Positions 40,401 through 52,700 of a DNA stretch of 64,000 bases are shown in pieces. The notes below the pieces were generated by a model. That model made no database searches. It had not been told where the DNA came from and saw only the letters and a list, made by a program, of their open reading frames with translations. Both the position numbers and the translations under genes were made by a program. Source of the stretch: Nissolia schottii (Eukaryota; Streptophyta; Magnoliopsida; Fabales; Fabaceae); NCBI GenBank assembly GCA_003254905.1, contig QANU01102670.1, forward strand, positions 641,335-705,334, given 5' to 3'. Each line of letters starts with the position of its first letter. The first letter of the stretch is position 1.

Positions 40401-43400
40401 CAAATATAAAAGCATGGCATGTTGGGGAAGGTTCTATAGCTCATAGGCCTATCACCTATTAGTCTAAAAGGCTAACAACCATGGAGCCCCTATCACCTAT
40501 CACCTGTTAGTCAACAAGTCAATTTTATAAGATTTCATAGGCTTAAAAAGATGTCATAGGGTGGCTACATGTCAATCAACATAGGCAGGAAAGTTGTTGT
40601 AGCCAACTATTCCAACCTGTGTTTTTGTTCAAAATTTAACAAGCAACTAACAATTTTCAAACCAAATTATAAGTAACAAATGCATTTGCCTACCTCTTTA
40701 CTTGCTGCTAGCAGATCCTTTAAGAAGGGATTCTCCATGTTTTTCCTCCAAGCATCCATGGTAATAAATTTTTTTTTCATTCCTTCAAATGATTTAAATT
40801 TACATGCACATCTTTCTGAAAATGTCTGCTACACAAACTTTCTATAGATACTCACATATTCATACATTGATTTTTCTTGAACAGATCATGCAGTGAACAA
40901 TGAGAAAATTATTAGATAGATTGATCTTAAAGCAAAGATACATACCCTTTTATTCCCTTACTAGACTGAACGTGGAAGCATGTTTCTTCTCTTGCATACC
41001 CTTTTGAATCCTCATAGTTATGCTCATATAAACATTTAGAGAGATGGATCACACCTCCATTGTGCAAATCTATTTACAAAAATAAAATCTTTTTCTCTAA
41101 TTTAACCCTCTATCTAAACATTCTCTTCTTTGTTCTACTTGAGATCTTTGATTTCAAATGAAAGAAGTTTAAAGACAACCCGCACCTTGCTGTAACAGGC
41201 GGGTGGAGATCAAAATGTTGAAGGAGCAATTGAAGATGAACATGAAGCACTGCAAATTTAGTTATCCTGTTTGGTTTCTTGAAAAAAAAAGAGAGCGAGG
41301 GAGAAATATGTTCTACTCAGATCGTTGCTCTACAATCAAGCTCTTCAAATTTTTCCCTTTTTGTTTGCATGTGATTTGTTCCAAGGTTAGTTTCAGACTC
41401 TTATTAAGCATATAGTCATACACATTTTTTAAACTCAGACAACCTCTTATTAAGCCTTTCATGTTCTCCCATTAATTAATTTAAGCTTTATAACTTAAAG
41501 CTTCAACTATATCTACTAGATAGTACATTTGTTAATTCATTCATTGTATGGTGAAAGACATTCTTTCTTGACTACATTTGTTTTTTTTTGTAGCAGTCTA
41601 AAGATATTCATACGCCCTACTCAGAAGAAATATTCTTTCTTAAGAATGGTTCAAAAGTACTCTCTTGGCTTCACTCTAAAATAAGCACAATTCAGCCCAT
41701 GAAGATACAAAGTTACAAAAAGTCACAAAAAAATGGTAGCATAGGTTCATATATCTATATAAAAAAATGTCACAAAAACTTGATAGGTATTTGCAATATG
41801 CATTGACAAAATCTAACTGATTTCACTTAGGCAATTGATTTAAAAGGGTAGGTTTTTTAAAAAATGTAGTCTCTGCATTTTTTTTAAACAAAAGGATCCA
41901 CCTTTTGAATTTATTATATTCATTAACATATTGGTCCACAAGAATTGAAAAAAAAATACAATACAAAGTTATACTTCTCAATGTCCCAGAGACAAGGCAT
42001 GCACGGTATCAGGATAAGGAAAAAAAAATTAAGTAACAACATTAAAAACAACATGAAAATCAGTATTTGAAGGGATGATAAAATATCTGAATTATTTTCA
42101 TCCCCCTATTCTTTGGGGGCATCCTGATCCTCAAAGGGATATGCTACAACTAGCATCACATAAAGAATCAATTGGCATGACAATAAATCAGCCAAATAAA
42201 TCAAATTTAGAAGCGAAGACCATTAATGAAATCATTAATATAATAGTTTAAAATTAACAAACTCTTATTAGTTATTAAACACTTAATTTCAACCTCCTCT
42301 CTGTCATCTTGGATAAACTAATTAATTATATGTTTGGTCTGCACCTTATTACCAAGCAATGAGCAAATGAACCAAAGAAACAATTCCGGATACAAGCAGT
42401 AGAGAACCAGTCAACAAAACACAAACTTGAGGTACTAATTCTTTTGCATCATGGGAGTATGTTCAAAGGAACAAAGCCAACAAAGCAATTAATTCTAATA
42501 TATTGATTTTATTTCATTGTTTTTGTTGCAGTTCATCCAATTTTAAATGTAGTGTCAAAAGATCAAGAAAAAAAGAGAATAACATCATAAACATTGTGAT
42601 CAGGTATATAATGAACATAATACTTCACCTTATTAAATACTTACTTTCAGCCACCTCTCCCTCATCTTTGATAACCTAATTAATTATATGTTTGGTCTAA
42701 ACCTTATTACCAAGAAATGAAATGAGCAAGGGAGCCGAATAAACAGATCAAGTTTCAATCAGCAGAAAACCAAATAGCAAAACACAAACTTGAGGTACAA
42801 ATTCTTTTTCTTCCCATGAGCATGTTAGAGTGAACCAATGGTTAGTGAACCAATGGTTAGAGTGAAGCCAAGAGGGTATTGTTTTTTCTAAGTTCTATAT
42901 TTTATTAACCACTTTTATGTTCTTACCCCTTTTAGCTCACTCAGACAGATAGAGAGGAAGCCGTCCGAGAACCATCAAGTTCAGCCATGAAGAAAGACAA
43001 AGATACTATAGAAAGAAAGTAAAATTAAAAATATCCCATATGAAACACCAAAAGGTTTGAACTTAAGATGACATGCTAAAAGAGAATACTTTCACCTCCA
43101 AAAAAAAAATACAAAGTGAAAGAAATAGCGGTGAAATTCATACTTACTAGAAATTCCACATGGAATAAGGAAAGCAAGTTAACAAGTTAATTTGAAGGTT
43201 AAAAATCTAATCCAAATAACACTGAGACTCAAAGCAACAGAAATATCTTAAATAAGAAAAGACTTTATCCTTTGCTGAAAGTTTAAAAAGAGATCCAATT
43301 TCACATGCAACAATTATAAACATGAACACAAAAATAATCTGGGGGAAATATGGTGGATTAAATTGAACCAAGCCAATTAACAAAAGAGTTAAACCCATCG

Positions 43401-44930
43401 AAACAATTGTTGCATGCAACCAAAAGTGACAATTAGCACTTCCTATCTTTCATAGTTTGCTTCTAATCCTTCGGTCTTTTATGATGTTTTCTGATATTTG
43501 TTTCTACCCCTTCTATATCTCACTGTTTATTTTCCTTGATCTTGATATTATAAACAAATGCAATTTGGTTTCAACCCAACATGTAAGATCAGATTTAAAT
43601 TGAATAAACTAATGAAAGCACAAACTAGCACTATTATACATATATTCTACTAAATTGCAATAAAATTAGGAGAGAATCCAATAAAATCTTTCATCTTTCT
43701 CTCTCATTCTTCGTTGTTGTCTTGAATCTTTTTAATTCAACATTAGTACATGCCATTGTACATATATTTATCAATGAACCTCCTTTACACATATGTAAAA
43801 TGAGGATCTCGGACCGAAGAAACAGTTGTTGGAGCAAGATGTTTTAAAGGATTTTACTCTTAACATCCTTTAGACATTGGGTTTTGATGGATTTCCATAT
43901 AAGAAAGATAATGTGTAATGTATTATTGAAGTACAGTAATCAACAAACAACATCAAAGCAACAACTTTTTCCAATCATAACAATGAGTTAATGGCAACTA
44001 AGCTTAAAAAATTAATAATGTTAGGAGTGTAAGTCTCACCTCATCTATTGTTCCACCTTCTCCATTTTTCCAATCAGATATCCAACATCATTTCATCAAC
44101 ATTCTCAGCCTTATTCTAGAGATCACCTTCCTTGGTAGAACACTGCACACAGGAAAATCAAAAGACAGTTAACAAACCAAGTCAAACCCACTCATAACAT
44201 AAGGTGCATGAGTTTCTTCTTCTAGATTTTCTATTTTTATTTTTTCTTTCAGATCTAAAAAATTAAAGAAATTATGAACCATTAACTCCACTGATACTCT
44301 GAATATACCTATGCATGCTACTCAGTCAGTTCATCTATTCTCCAAAGGCATAATTTTATTTTTTGAATTGTGAGAACCTTCTTTTCCATAATCCTTAACC
44401 TCACCATGGGTTTGTTCCAAACCAAACTTGCTAACATCAAAAGCTAATCCCAAAAAAGAGAAACAGAAAGAGAGAACCATTGACAAACATACTTCATTTA
44501 AACTCAAAACCTTTCACATTGCCTGCCCAATTTGTCAGCATTCCCAAGAGCTACATCGAATGCCAAAAAAGACTCATCCTTAAAATTCTTCCCAAAATTC
44601 TTTTTTCCAACGACAGAGTAACAAGAAGAGAGGACAAGTGATCATATCTCGTGGCACAAGAAGAGCTTTGGAGGATTCAGAGTTATGAACAGAGACTGAT
44701 GCGTGGTTGTTCGATGGAGAAGAAGAGTCCAGAAGAAGGGGTAATGGTTTTTATTTTTTTTATTTCTTTTTATTTTAATAACGAGGGAAAATGGGGATTT
44801 ATTCAATTCATTTTTTTTATTTACAGAGTGAATTTTTTTAATTTGCTTATATAGTTTAGTAGTGAGATTAAAAAGGGGAAATTTTTTTATTTTATCATGT
44901 TTTCTTTGTGGTGAAGTGATAACCATGGAG
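40400..44930. other. Gene-poor region, unidentified, with an internal duplication
   Basis: I recognise no protein here. Short open frames near 41203-41415 and 44642-44926 have no family signature and biased composition, and I do not call them. The region includes the duplicated block described separately at 42262-42850. Some non-AT text near 44050-44160 and 44480-44740 could be old gene fragments, but I cannot name them. Confidence 0.35.
42262..42850. repeat. Two-copy direct repeat of about 210 bases
   Basis: The block at about 42275-42480 recurs at about 42640-42845. Shared text includes 'attaattatatgtttggtct' and 'aaaacacaaacttgaggtac'. The offset is about 365 bases and the copies have diverged by substitutions and indels. 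No coding function is seen. Confidence 0.75.
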
Positions 44931-45060
44931 CTCTATGTGAGGTATGATAATTGGGTTACATAATTATGGTATGTTTAGAATAGCACAATATTATAAGAGT
45001 ATCTTTATTAAATTTAAGTTAAATTTTGACTAACAAACACTTAAATGAGATATCCATAAA

Positions 45061-45064
<4 letters not shown>

Positions 45065-45106
<42 letters not shown>
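45065..45106. repeat. (AT)n microsatellite
   Basis: A pure AT dinucleotide run of about 21 units, in non-genic DNA. Confidence 0.95.
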
Positions 45107-45108
<2 letters not shown>

Positions 45109-46832
45109 TAATGATAATTGTACATCATGTTTAATATTATATTGTTCTAACTCATATTTAATGAAAGTTTGACAACACTTTGAGAAAGGCATAGATAATC
45201 ATAGTTTGTTACACAAAGTTAAATACTAAACGTAGTATCTCGATGTTTAAGTCGTGGTTGTTTTGGGGATTAGAATGACTTTGATCCAGATCTGTAAACC
45301 AAATAACACATAGTAAAATTCTTTATATTGGGGCCAAAAGACTTAACTACACAATGTTCAAATGAAACGTTGTGAATTCATATGTAAGTTGTTCGGAGTT
45401 TAATATACATAATATATCTGACCTTTGATTTCATTTGATCTTCTAGTAGGTTGGTCAATTGAGTTTGTCATTGTTATGATCAACCACTGAGGGATTAATC
45501 ACGACTGGTTCATTGAATCACTAATAACTAAAGCTAATAGTAACATATGCAATTGTTTTGTTAATGGAGATTTTCAACTAAACTATATCATAGAATACTA
45601 TATTCTAAATACTAAACTATATCATAAAATACTATATTCTGAATATTATATTATAACTGAGAGAGTAGCTAAACTATATTCTAAATAACTAAAAGGGAGT
45701 TTCTAATTCTGATAAAACCTCATAGAATACTTACATTGTCTTGTCTTCTTGGTTCTTCCATTAAAACAAATGCAATTAATTAATCGGTCCACATCAAAAT
45801 AATAAGTTCACATAAAAAGTAGATAGATCAAGATAGAAAAGCAAAATATTTGTTAGTAAATAGAATTAAATATTATGTTTAAAATTAAATAAATAAAATA
45901 GAATTTTACATAAAAGAAATTAAATAAAAAAAGATTCAATATGAAGTGAATATTTATTTTTATTAAAAATTGATTTGAATTTTAATTATTAATGATTATA
46001 TTTAGAATAGATTATACAATATAATATGACATCATTAAAAATATGATTTGTTTTGAATTGAATTGAGTTTTAAAAAAATCAAATCAATCCTTACCAAATC
46101 CAATAAAATTTGATAAGATTTTTAAATTAAAATAACCAATTCCCATAGAATTTATAATAAAATTATTTTCTATTCTTTAAAACACAATACTATTTAATAA
46201 CATTAATTCAAAAATCAAATCAACTATAATTATGAGATTAATTTGTATCCATTGATCATGTAAAAAGTTTTACATTGTTATTCAATCATTTATTGTTATT
46301 TGAAAAAAAAATTAAATAATGAAAAAAAAAGATTCAACTATTTTTATCACTCCTTGCATCACTCGAGTTAGAATTTAGTGTTATAGTAAAAGTTAATAAT
46401 AACTTATAACACCGCTTTATCCTATAAAAAAAACTTATAAAATTACTTTAACTATTAAATATAATAAAACACGACATGACTTTCCCATAAATAAATAAAT
46501 AAAACATGACAAGACTATTTTCTTGAAGGATTTATCTGATTTCTCTCCTCAAACCAAATCAGGTTATTATGGATTACTGTTTGTTTTTTTATTAACCGTT
46601 ATTACATATGCATAACTGTTGATTTGCTGTATAATTAGACTTATACATCATTCGTTAAACATTAATAGTAAAAATTAAATCCACATTTTTAAAAAAAATA
46701 CGAAATTGTTTATTACCAACTACATCAACCACGTTTTAGGTTTATGCCAATGCTGATTGGACGTAATTAAATATGAGTTTAGAGTACTAATTGTTGATCA
46801 TTATTTATCCTTGGCCTTTAGAACTATGCAAA

Positions 46833-47175
46833 AGTTGATTGGAATATTGTCCAAACACTAAAAGATCTATAGCAAGCCCATGTGTATTCCTAGGCGACTC
46901 ACTTGTTTCATGGAAGTCTAAGAAGCAGCATGTACAGAGTCACTTGTTCCTTGGCTGAAGGAGCATGCATGCATGTTGAGTGTGCCAAACATATTGACAT
47001 CAATTGCCACTCCACAATGAACGAAGGGACAAGATGCATGGTTCCTTGAAATTTCTTCATGTTCAATCCGCCTCTCGTTGACTGCTCAATTGTTCAAGAG
47101 GTTGATTTTTAAGTTGGGACTCCACAATAGCTACCTCTCAACTTCAGGGTGGGTATTAGGATTAAATTATCTGTT
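46833..47175 (+). pseudogene. Ty1/copia retrotransposon remnant: RNase H end and polypurine-like tract
   Basis: Pieces in shifting frames match the 3' end of copia pol. From 46884 comes VFLGDSLVSWKSKKQ. At about 46980-47010 comes CAKHIDINCH, corresponding to the usual TKHIxxDCH block. At 47110-47145 comes KLGLHNSYLSTSG, followed by 'agggtgggtatt' (about 47144-47158), which resembles a polypurine tract next to a 3' LTR. Frameshifts and stops break it. The remainder of the element is not visible nearby. Confidence 0.72.
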
Positions 47176-47417
47176 ATTTAGTTGTCCATTACTGCTACTT
47201 GCAAGTTGTATGTATACTCCCAACATGATCAATTTTTGATTTCTTCACGCATCTTATGAAAAAATTAGTAGAGTTTTTTCTATTTAAGAAGGGAAAAATT
47301 AGCATAGTTATTTTGACCTTTTTTTTAATTTAAAAACTTAAGTGAGTTTGATGCTTATCTTAATAAGATCAGAGTATGTCTTTAAATTTTTCTGTGTGTT
47401 TATGAGTTATTTAAAAG

Positions 47418-47778
47418 AGTTAAATATGTTTTTAATTCGTGTAAAATTAAAATTTTGTGTTTGGTCCTTGATTTTCTTTTGTTAGGAATTAGTCCTAAAA
47501 AAAATTTGGTAGATTTTAGTTTTTACAGTTAAAAAAAGACATTAAGAACTAACGTGACTGTTAAATGTAACACGTAATACTGTTAAATGTATCACGTGAC
47601 ACGTCATGTGTAGTGTCACGTAACACATTTAATTGTCACGTCTGCACTTAATATCTTATTTTAACGACATGGACTAAAACTAACTAATTTTTTTTTCAGG
47701 ACTAATTTTTTTTTAAAAAAAATTAAGAATCAAACACAAATTTTTTAATTTTATAAGAATTAAAAACATACTTAATCT
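47418..47778. mobile_element. Non-autonomous foldback element with long imperfect inverted repeats
   Basis: The left arm (47418-47480) and the right arm (47713-47778) are imperfect inverted repeats of about 60 bases. The left reads 'tatgtttttaattcgtgtaa'; the complement of the right reads 'tatgtttttaattcttataa'. The inner part also folds: 'gttaaatgtaacacg' opposes 'cacgtaacacatttaa'. No coding capacity is present. The form suits a Mutator-like or other MITE; a target duplication is not clear. Confidence 0.7.
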
Positions 47779-47779
47779 T

Positions 47780-49060
47780 ATTATTAAATTATTGGTTAAA
47801 GTGATCTGAAATCGAAAATTAAACTCAGCATTCCTATCCATTGCACCAACCCTTCGTAACTTCTGCCATTATTGTGATGAGAAAGTGATGCTTTAAATTT
47901 TCATTGAATTGGTCTAATTATGGCAGTGAGCCCATAGTGCGTGGGGTATGGCCCTTGTAAGATACTGATAACGTGAGAAATGGTGTGTAAGATAAAATAA
48001 AAAAAGGAAAATGAAAAAACCCACACTCAGAAATAATGACTCTAGATGTACTTGTAGTATATCACTCATATCCATATGCAGTTGTAAGTGGATCGATTTG
48101 GGTCAGTTTTTAGATGAGCTCACTCATCAAATAAATTAAATTATGAGTTGAGTTGTATAATTTTAAATAAAGTGATGTGTTGAGTTAATTCATGGACTAA
48201 TTAAACAGGTCAACGAGTGACTATGGTATGTTTTAGGTTGAGTTAGGTAAATATTTCTATGGTAAATACTTCTCTTATTGAATTTGTTCATTTTTTTATA
48301 ATTTTTAGAACTAAATTCATTGAATTTTATTATCACCGTTTCATAATCTGATATGTCATATTGATGTTTTATATGATCTAATATAATAAATTAATACTTT
48401 TTAATATAATATTTACAAAGAGGTCCGTGGTAAGCTAAAATAGTTTGTAAATTTCTAAATCTCTTACAAGTTGACTCTTTTAATAATTTGATTAATAAAA
48501 AATTTAATCCGATCATATATAACATAAAATAATAATAAAAATTATAAAAAGATTGAAAAAATCAATAAAATAAAATACTTATCCCATAAAATAGGTGAAA
48601 ATCCACAAAAAAATTCGTCAAATAGTTAAAGAATTCTATTCTAAAATTCAATAAAATTGCCACCCAACTGAGATAACATCAAGTTGAGCGAGTTCAAAAA
48701 GCAAAACTTGATCTACTTTGAGTTGAGCCAAACTAATTCACTTTAAGTTGACTAACTTTGAGCAGAGTGAGTTTAATGGGTTGGCTCATCGTATGTATGT
48801 ACGCCCTATGCAGATAAAAGAGAAGTACATCTATCATACTCTAATATAATTATTTCAATAATTATTATTGCAGTCAAATTATAGGGATAATTTTCATATT
48901 AAAAATTGAAGGCATAATTAATGCTCCTTATTGTCGGATCTCGAGATACTTGCTTGATTTGAAAGTTTGTGATTCAGGTTGACTCCGGGAAGGGACAAAT
49001 ATGCAGTAGCTGAGCCCGCGATCGCCAAGTTGGTGTCCGTATCACATTTTAACATAATCT
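47780..49060. other. Intergenic DNA, no gene seen
   Basis: This contains AT-rich sequence and repeated 'gttgagttg'/'gagttgagc'-type phrases near 48125-48240 and 48660-48790, perhaps an old repeat, but no supported coding region, RNA gene or terminal repeats. Confidence 0.4.
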
Positions 49061-49071
49061 ACCAACTACCA

Positions 49072-49163
49072 GTACAAAAATTACATTCACGTATAAAAAC
49101 TAGTACAGATATTGCATTCACGTATAAAAATGAGTACAAAAATTGTCTTCATGTATAAAACTA
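49072..49163. repeat. Three-copy tandem repeat, period about 31
   Basis: Three units begin at 49072, 49103 and 49134. Each has the form 'gtacaaaaattacattcacg' followed by 'tataaaa' and a few bases. It lies about 630 bases upstream of the kinase start codon. Confidence 0.85.
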
Positions 49164-49790
49164 TTTGTGGAAAAGCACAGCGTAAAGAAAAAGGGAAAAA
49201 AGAATGTAATCACCAAAAAATATAAAGAAGAGACAGTGACGGCATTTTATTCGGAAATGTGTGGAAGAAGATGTCGCTGCGTTGTCATGTGTGGTGGATC
49301 ACCTTTAGACACAGTCAACACTCACACACAACAAAAATAAAAATAAAAATCTCGCTATTAATAAAAGTGATTGATGACAATGGAGAAATAATCAATAATG
49401 TGTACTTTATCCATAATGTCTTGTAGTCAAGCCATAATTACTACTAGGTTAGTTGTTCACCCCAAAATTGGGGTTAGCAAATCTTAAAAATAAATAAAAA
49501 TAATAATAATCGCATTATTTTGATTCAGTCACCACCTGTGCACCTCTTCTTCTTCACTCTCCCAAATTGGAAAACTCACACAAACATATTTAAAATAAAA
49601 AAATAATAATAATAATAAAAAAGGCTAAAAAAGCTTTTGGCCCTTGGAATGTTGAATTTGTTTGTTGCATTGATTCGGAGTCCAAACATGTAGAGAGAGG
49701 TTCCCTTCCCTGAATCGCCACAACGGGAGAGATCAATTGTTGATTTTTGCGATTGAGGTCGCGATCGCTAAAATCGAATTCGAATCGATC

Positions 49791-52700
49791 ATGGAGAGCA
49801 TTGCCGCGCAGCTGAAGCGCGGCATATCGCGGCAGTTCTCGTCGGGATCGCTGCGGCGGAACATGAGCCGCCAGTTCACGAGGCAGGCGTCGCTCGACCC
49901 GAGGAGGAACAACCTGAGGTTCAGCTTCGGGAGGCAGTCGTCGCTCGACCCGATCCGGAGGTGCCCGGTGGACGCGGCGGAGGAGGCGGAGCTGACGGTG
50001 CCGGAGAACCTGGACTCCACGATGCAGCTGCTGTTCATGGCGTGCAGGGGGGACGCCAAGGGGGTGGAGGACCTCCTCAACGAAGGCATCGACGTCAACA
50101 GCATCGACCTCGACGGCCGCACCGCCCTCCACGTCGCTGCCTGCGAGGGCCACGTCGACGTCGCCAGGCTCCTCCTCAGCCGCAAGGCCAACCTCGACGC
50201 TCGTGACCGTTGGGGCAGCACCGTAATTTCACTCCTTCTTCTTCTGACTCTCTCTCCTCTCGTGCTCTTGTACAATTATTCGTCGTACATTTTTTTTTCT
50301 TTCCTTTTTTCGAATACATGGTCTTAGATTTTTAAATTTTTTTTATGCTTTTCTGTTTTTTTTTGTAATATATATAGGTCAGTAATTTTGTTTATCCCTA
50401 TTTTTTTCTGTAAGTTTTGTTGAATTTAAAATGAGTTAATCTAAATATGCACAATAGCAGGATCAAACAGGGAGACTTTGTTTGTAAATCTGAAATCAAA
50501 CTTGGTGTCAGAGTCAGAGTCTGTTTCTGTTTGTCTGAAACATAGAAAAATATAAATTAAAATTGAAGCATGTTTTACTTTTGAAAAAACTGTGTAAATA
50601 TATAATAATTTTGCAGGCAGCGGCTGATGCCAAATATTATGGAAATACGGAAGTTTATTATATGCTGAAGGCCCGTGGAGCAAAAGTGCCGGTAATCATA
50701 ATATTTTTTGCACGTTAATCCTATTTAGCTATCTACAAATACGGATATTATTGTGTTTCATTGAATTTGGAGACTTACTGAATAATAAATAATCTTTGGT
50801 GTGGTTAGAAAACCAGGAAGACTCCGATGACTGTTGCCAATCCTCGTGAGGTTCCAGAATATGAACTCAATCCGTTAGAGCTCCAGGTTCGGAAGAGTGA
50901 TGGCATTTCAAAGGCATGCTTCTCTTTCTTTCTTTCCTTCTTTCTGTAAGATGTTGTTCCTTTACGTGTTTGTCCTGATAATTTTTGTTTCTTTGTGTTT
51001 TGTCTGTTAATTTTTAATCTTTCGTTTGCCCTGTTAATTTTTGTTGTTCGGGTTTGTTTCATGTGAATAATGGTAAAGTGGATAGGTGGTGCCTAATGTG
51101 CAATGTTATTTTTGTTCTACAGTTTGTTGCTTTTTTAGGTGTAAATTAAAAGTTGCGAATACATGTTGGATCTGAGTTGATTGGGTTTACAAACATCTTA
51201 CATAATTATGCTAAATATCAATCCATTTTAAAATTACTTGCTTGAGTGGTTCTTCGCTCATGTTTTATCGATCTCTTTGCAGGGAACATATCAAGTAGCT
51301 AAATGGAATGGGACAAAGGTTGCAGTGAAGATACTTGATAAGGACAGTTATTCAGATCCTGAAAGCATGTGCGTATACACCTCAGCAATACTACAGTTTT
51401 TGAGTGTGTTTGTATGATATTTTTCTTATCACTCAACTGGATTGCTTGATGCTTATCTGTTTGGCTAAGTTTGTTCTGATCTGACTGCATATATCACACT
51501 ACTTTTCACGTTGATATCTGGTCAAGTTGATGCTCTATTATTGTTTGTTTCTATAATTTATTACTCAGCCTTGGCACTGAATTTTGACCATTTCTATAAT
51601 TCACTCAGAAATGCCTTCAAACATGAGCTCACATTATTAGAAAGGGTACGTCATCCTAATGTGGTCCAGTTTGTTGGAGCCGTCACCCAAAATGTGCCTA
51701 TGATGATTGTGAGAGAATACCACGCTAAGGTAAGCTCACACTTTCTCCCCCGTCTTTTGCTGAGGTGTCTGTGAGAGAGGGGGGACAGAGAGAGAAGGTG
51801 CAGATATCAAACAGGAGCACGAGAGCTTGTACATCTTAGTGTGATGTGAAAGTTTAGTGGAAGTAGCGTAGCAAACAATTCATTTGAAAATACAGTGTGT
51901 TTACTGAGCTGCTTGTATCTAACTTACACTGCTCATATCAATGTTAATTTTTTAGGGTGACCTTGCAAGCTATCTTCATAAGAAAGGCCGATTGTCCCCA
52001 TCAAAAGTTCTACGGTTTTCTCTTGATATTGCTAGGCAAGTATCCATTTTAAGGAACTATGATGTATGAAGTCTTTGTAAACATGTCTTTGAAAAAACAT
52101 CCATGCCCTTGTTTTTCTTTATAACAATGCATTGAATGATTATAAATTTATGTGACATTCTTCAAGATTGCTTATATTAGATATCTTGATTGTTTATTGT
52201 TGGCAGGGGAATGAACTATCTGCATGAATGCAAACCAGATCCAATTATCCATTGTGATTTAAAGCCAAAGTAAGACCACTTAAAACAATTTGGTATTTAT
52301 TTATAAATTTATAAGTGCATTTTAATTCAGATTTTTCTCATTTACTGTTCCTTTAATATATGAAATTTTGGTAAGGTGCCAGAAATATTTTGCTGGATAA
52401 TGGAGGTCAATTGAAGATAGCTGGATTTGGAAACGTGAGATTATTGGAAATCTCACCTGATAAAGCAAAGTTGGCACAGCCTGATTCTAACATTGACCTT
52501 TCAAGTAAGTTTTTAAGCATGTCAACAAAGTTTGCTGAATTGATTGGAAGGTTTTTATTCTTCTGTTACCCATTATCATGCAATAAAAGTGTTTAAAGTT
52601 GGCTGTAACTGCAAACTTAGAAGTTTACTAGTGTTTGAAGGTATTTGTAACTAAAGTGTTAGGAGGTGTGGGTTAGTACTTACTTATTTTATTTTAATTT

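Noticed and set aside
44642-44926. Minus-strand open frame of 94 codons
   Set aside because: Lys/Asn/Leu-rich composition from AT-rich DNA, no motif and no splice context.
46230-46310. Second copy of the small MITE seen at 17864
   Set aside because: Only a partial resemblance ('gtaaaaagttttacattgtt'); no matching pair of ends.
49590-50275. Two long minus-strand open frames (187 and 180 codons) over the kinase's first exon
   Set aside because: They are antisense shadows of a GC-rich coding exon, with Arg/Pro-rich composition and no family signature. The plus-strand frame has clear ankyrin repeats.
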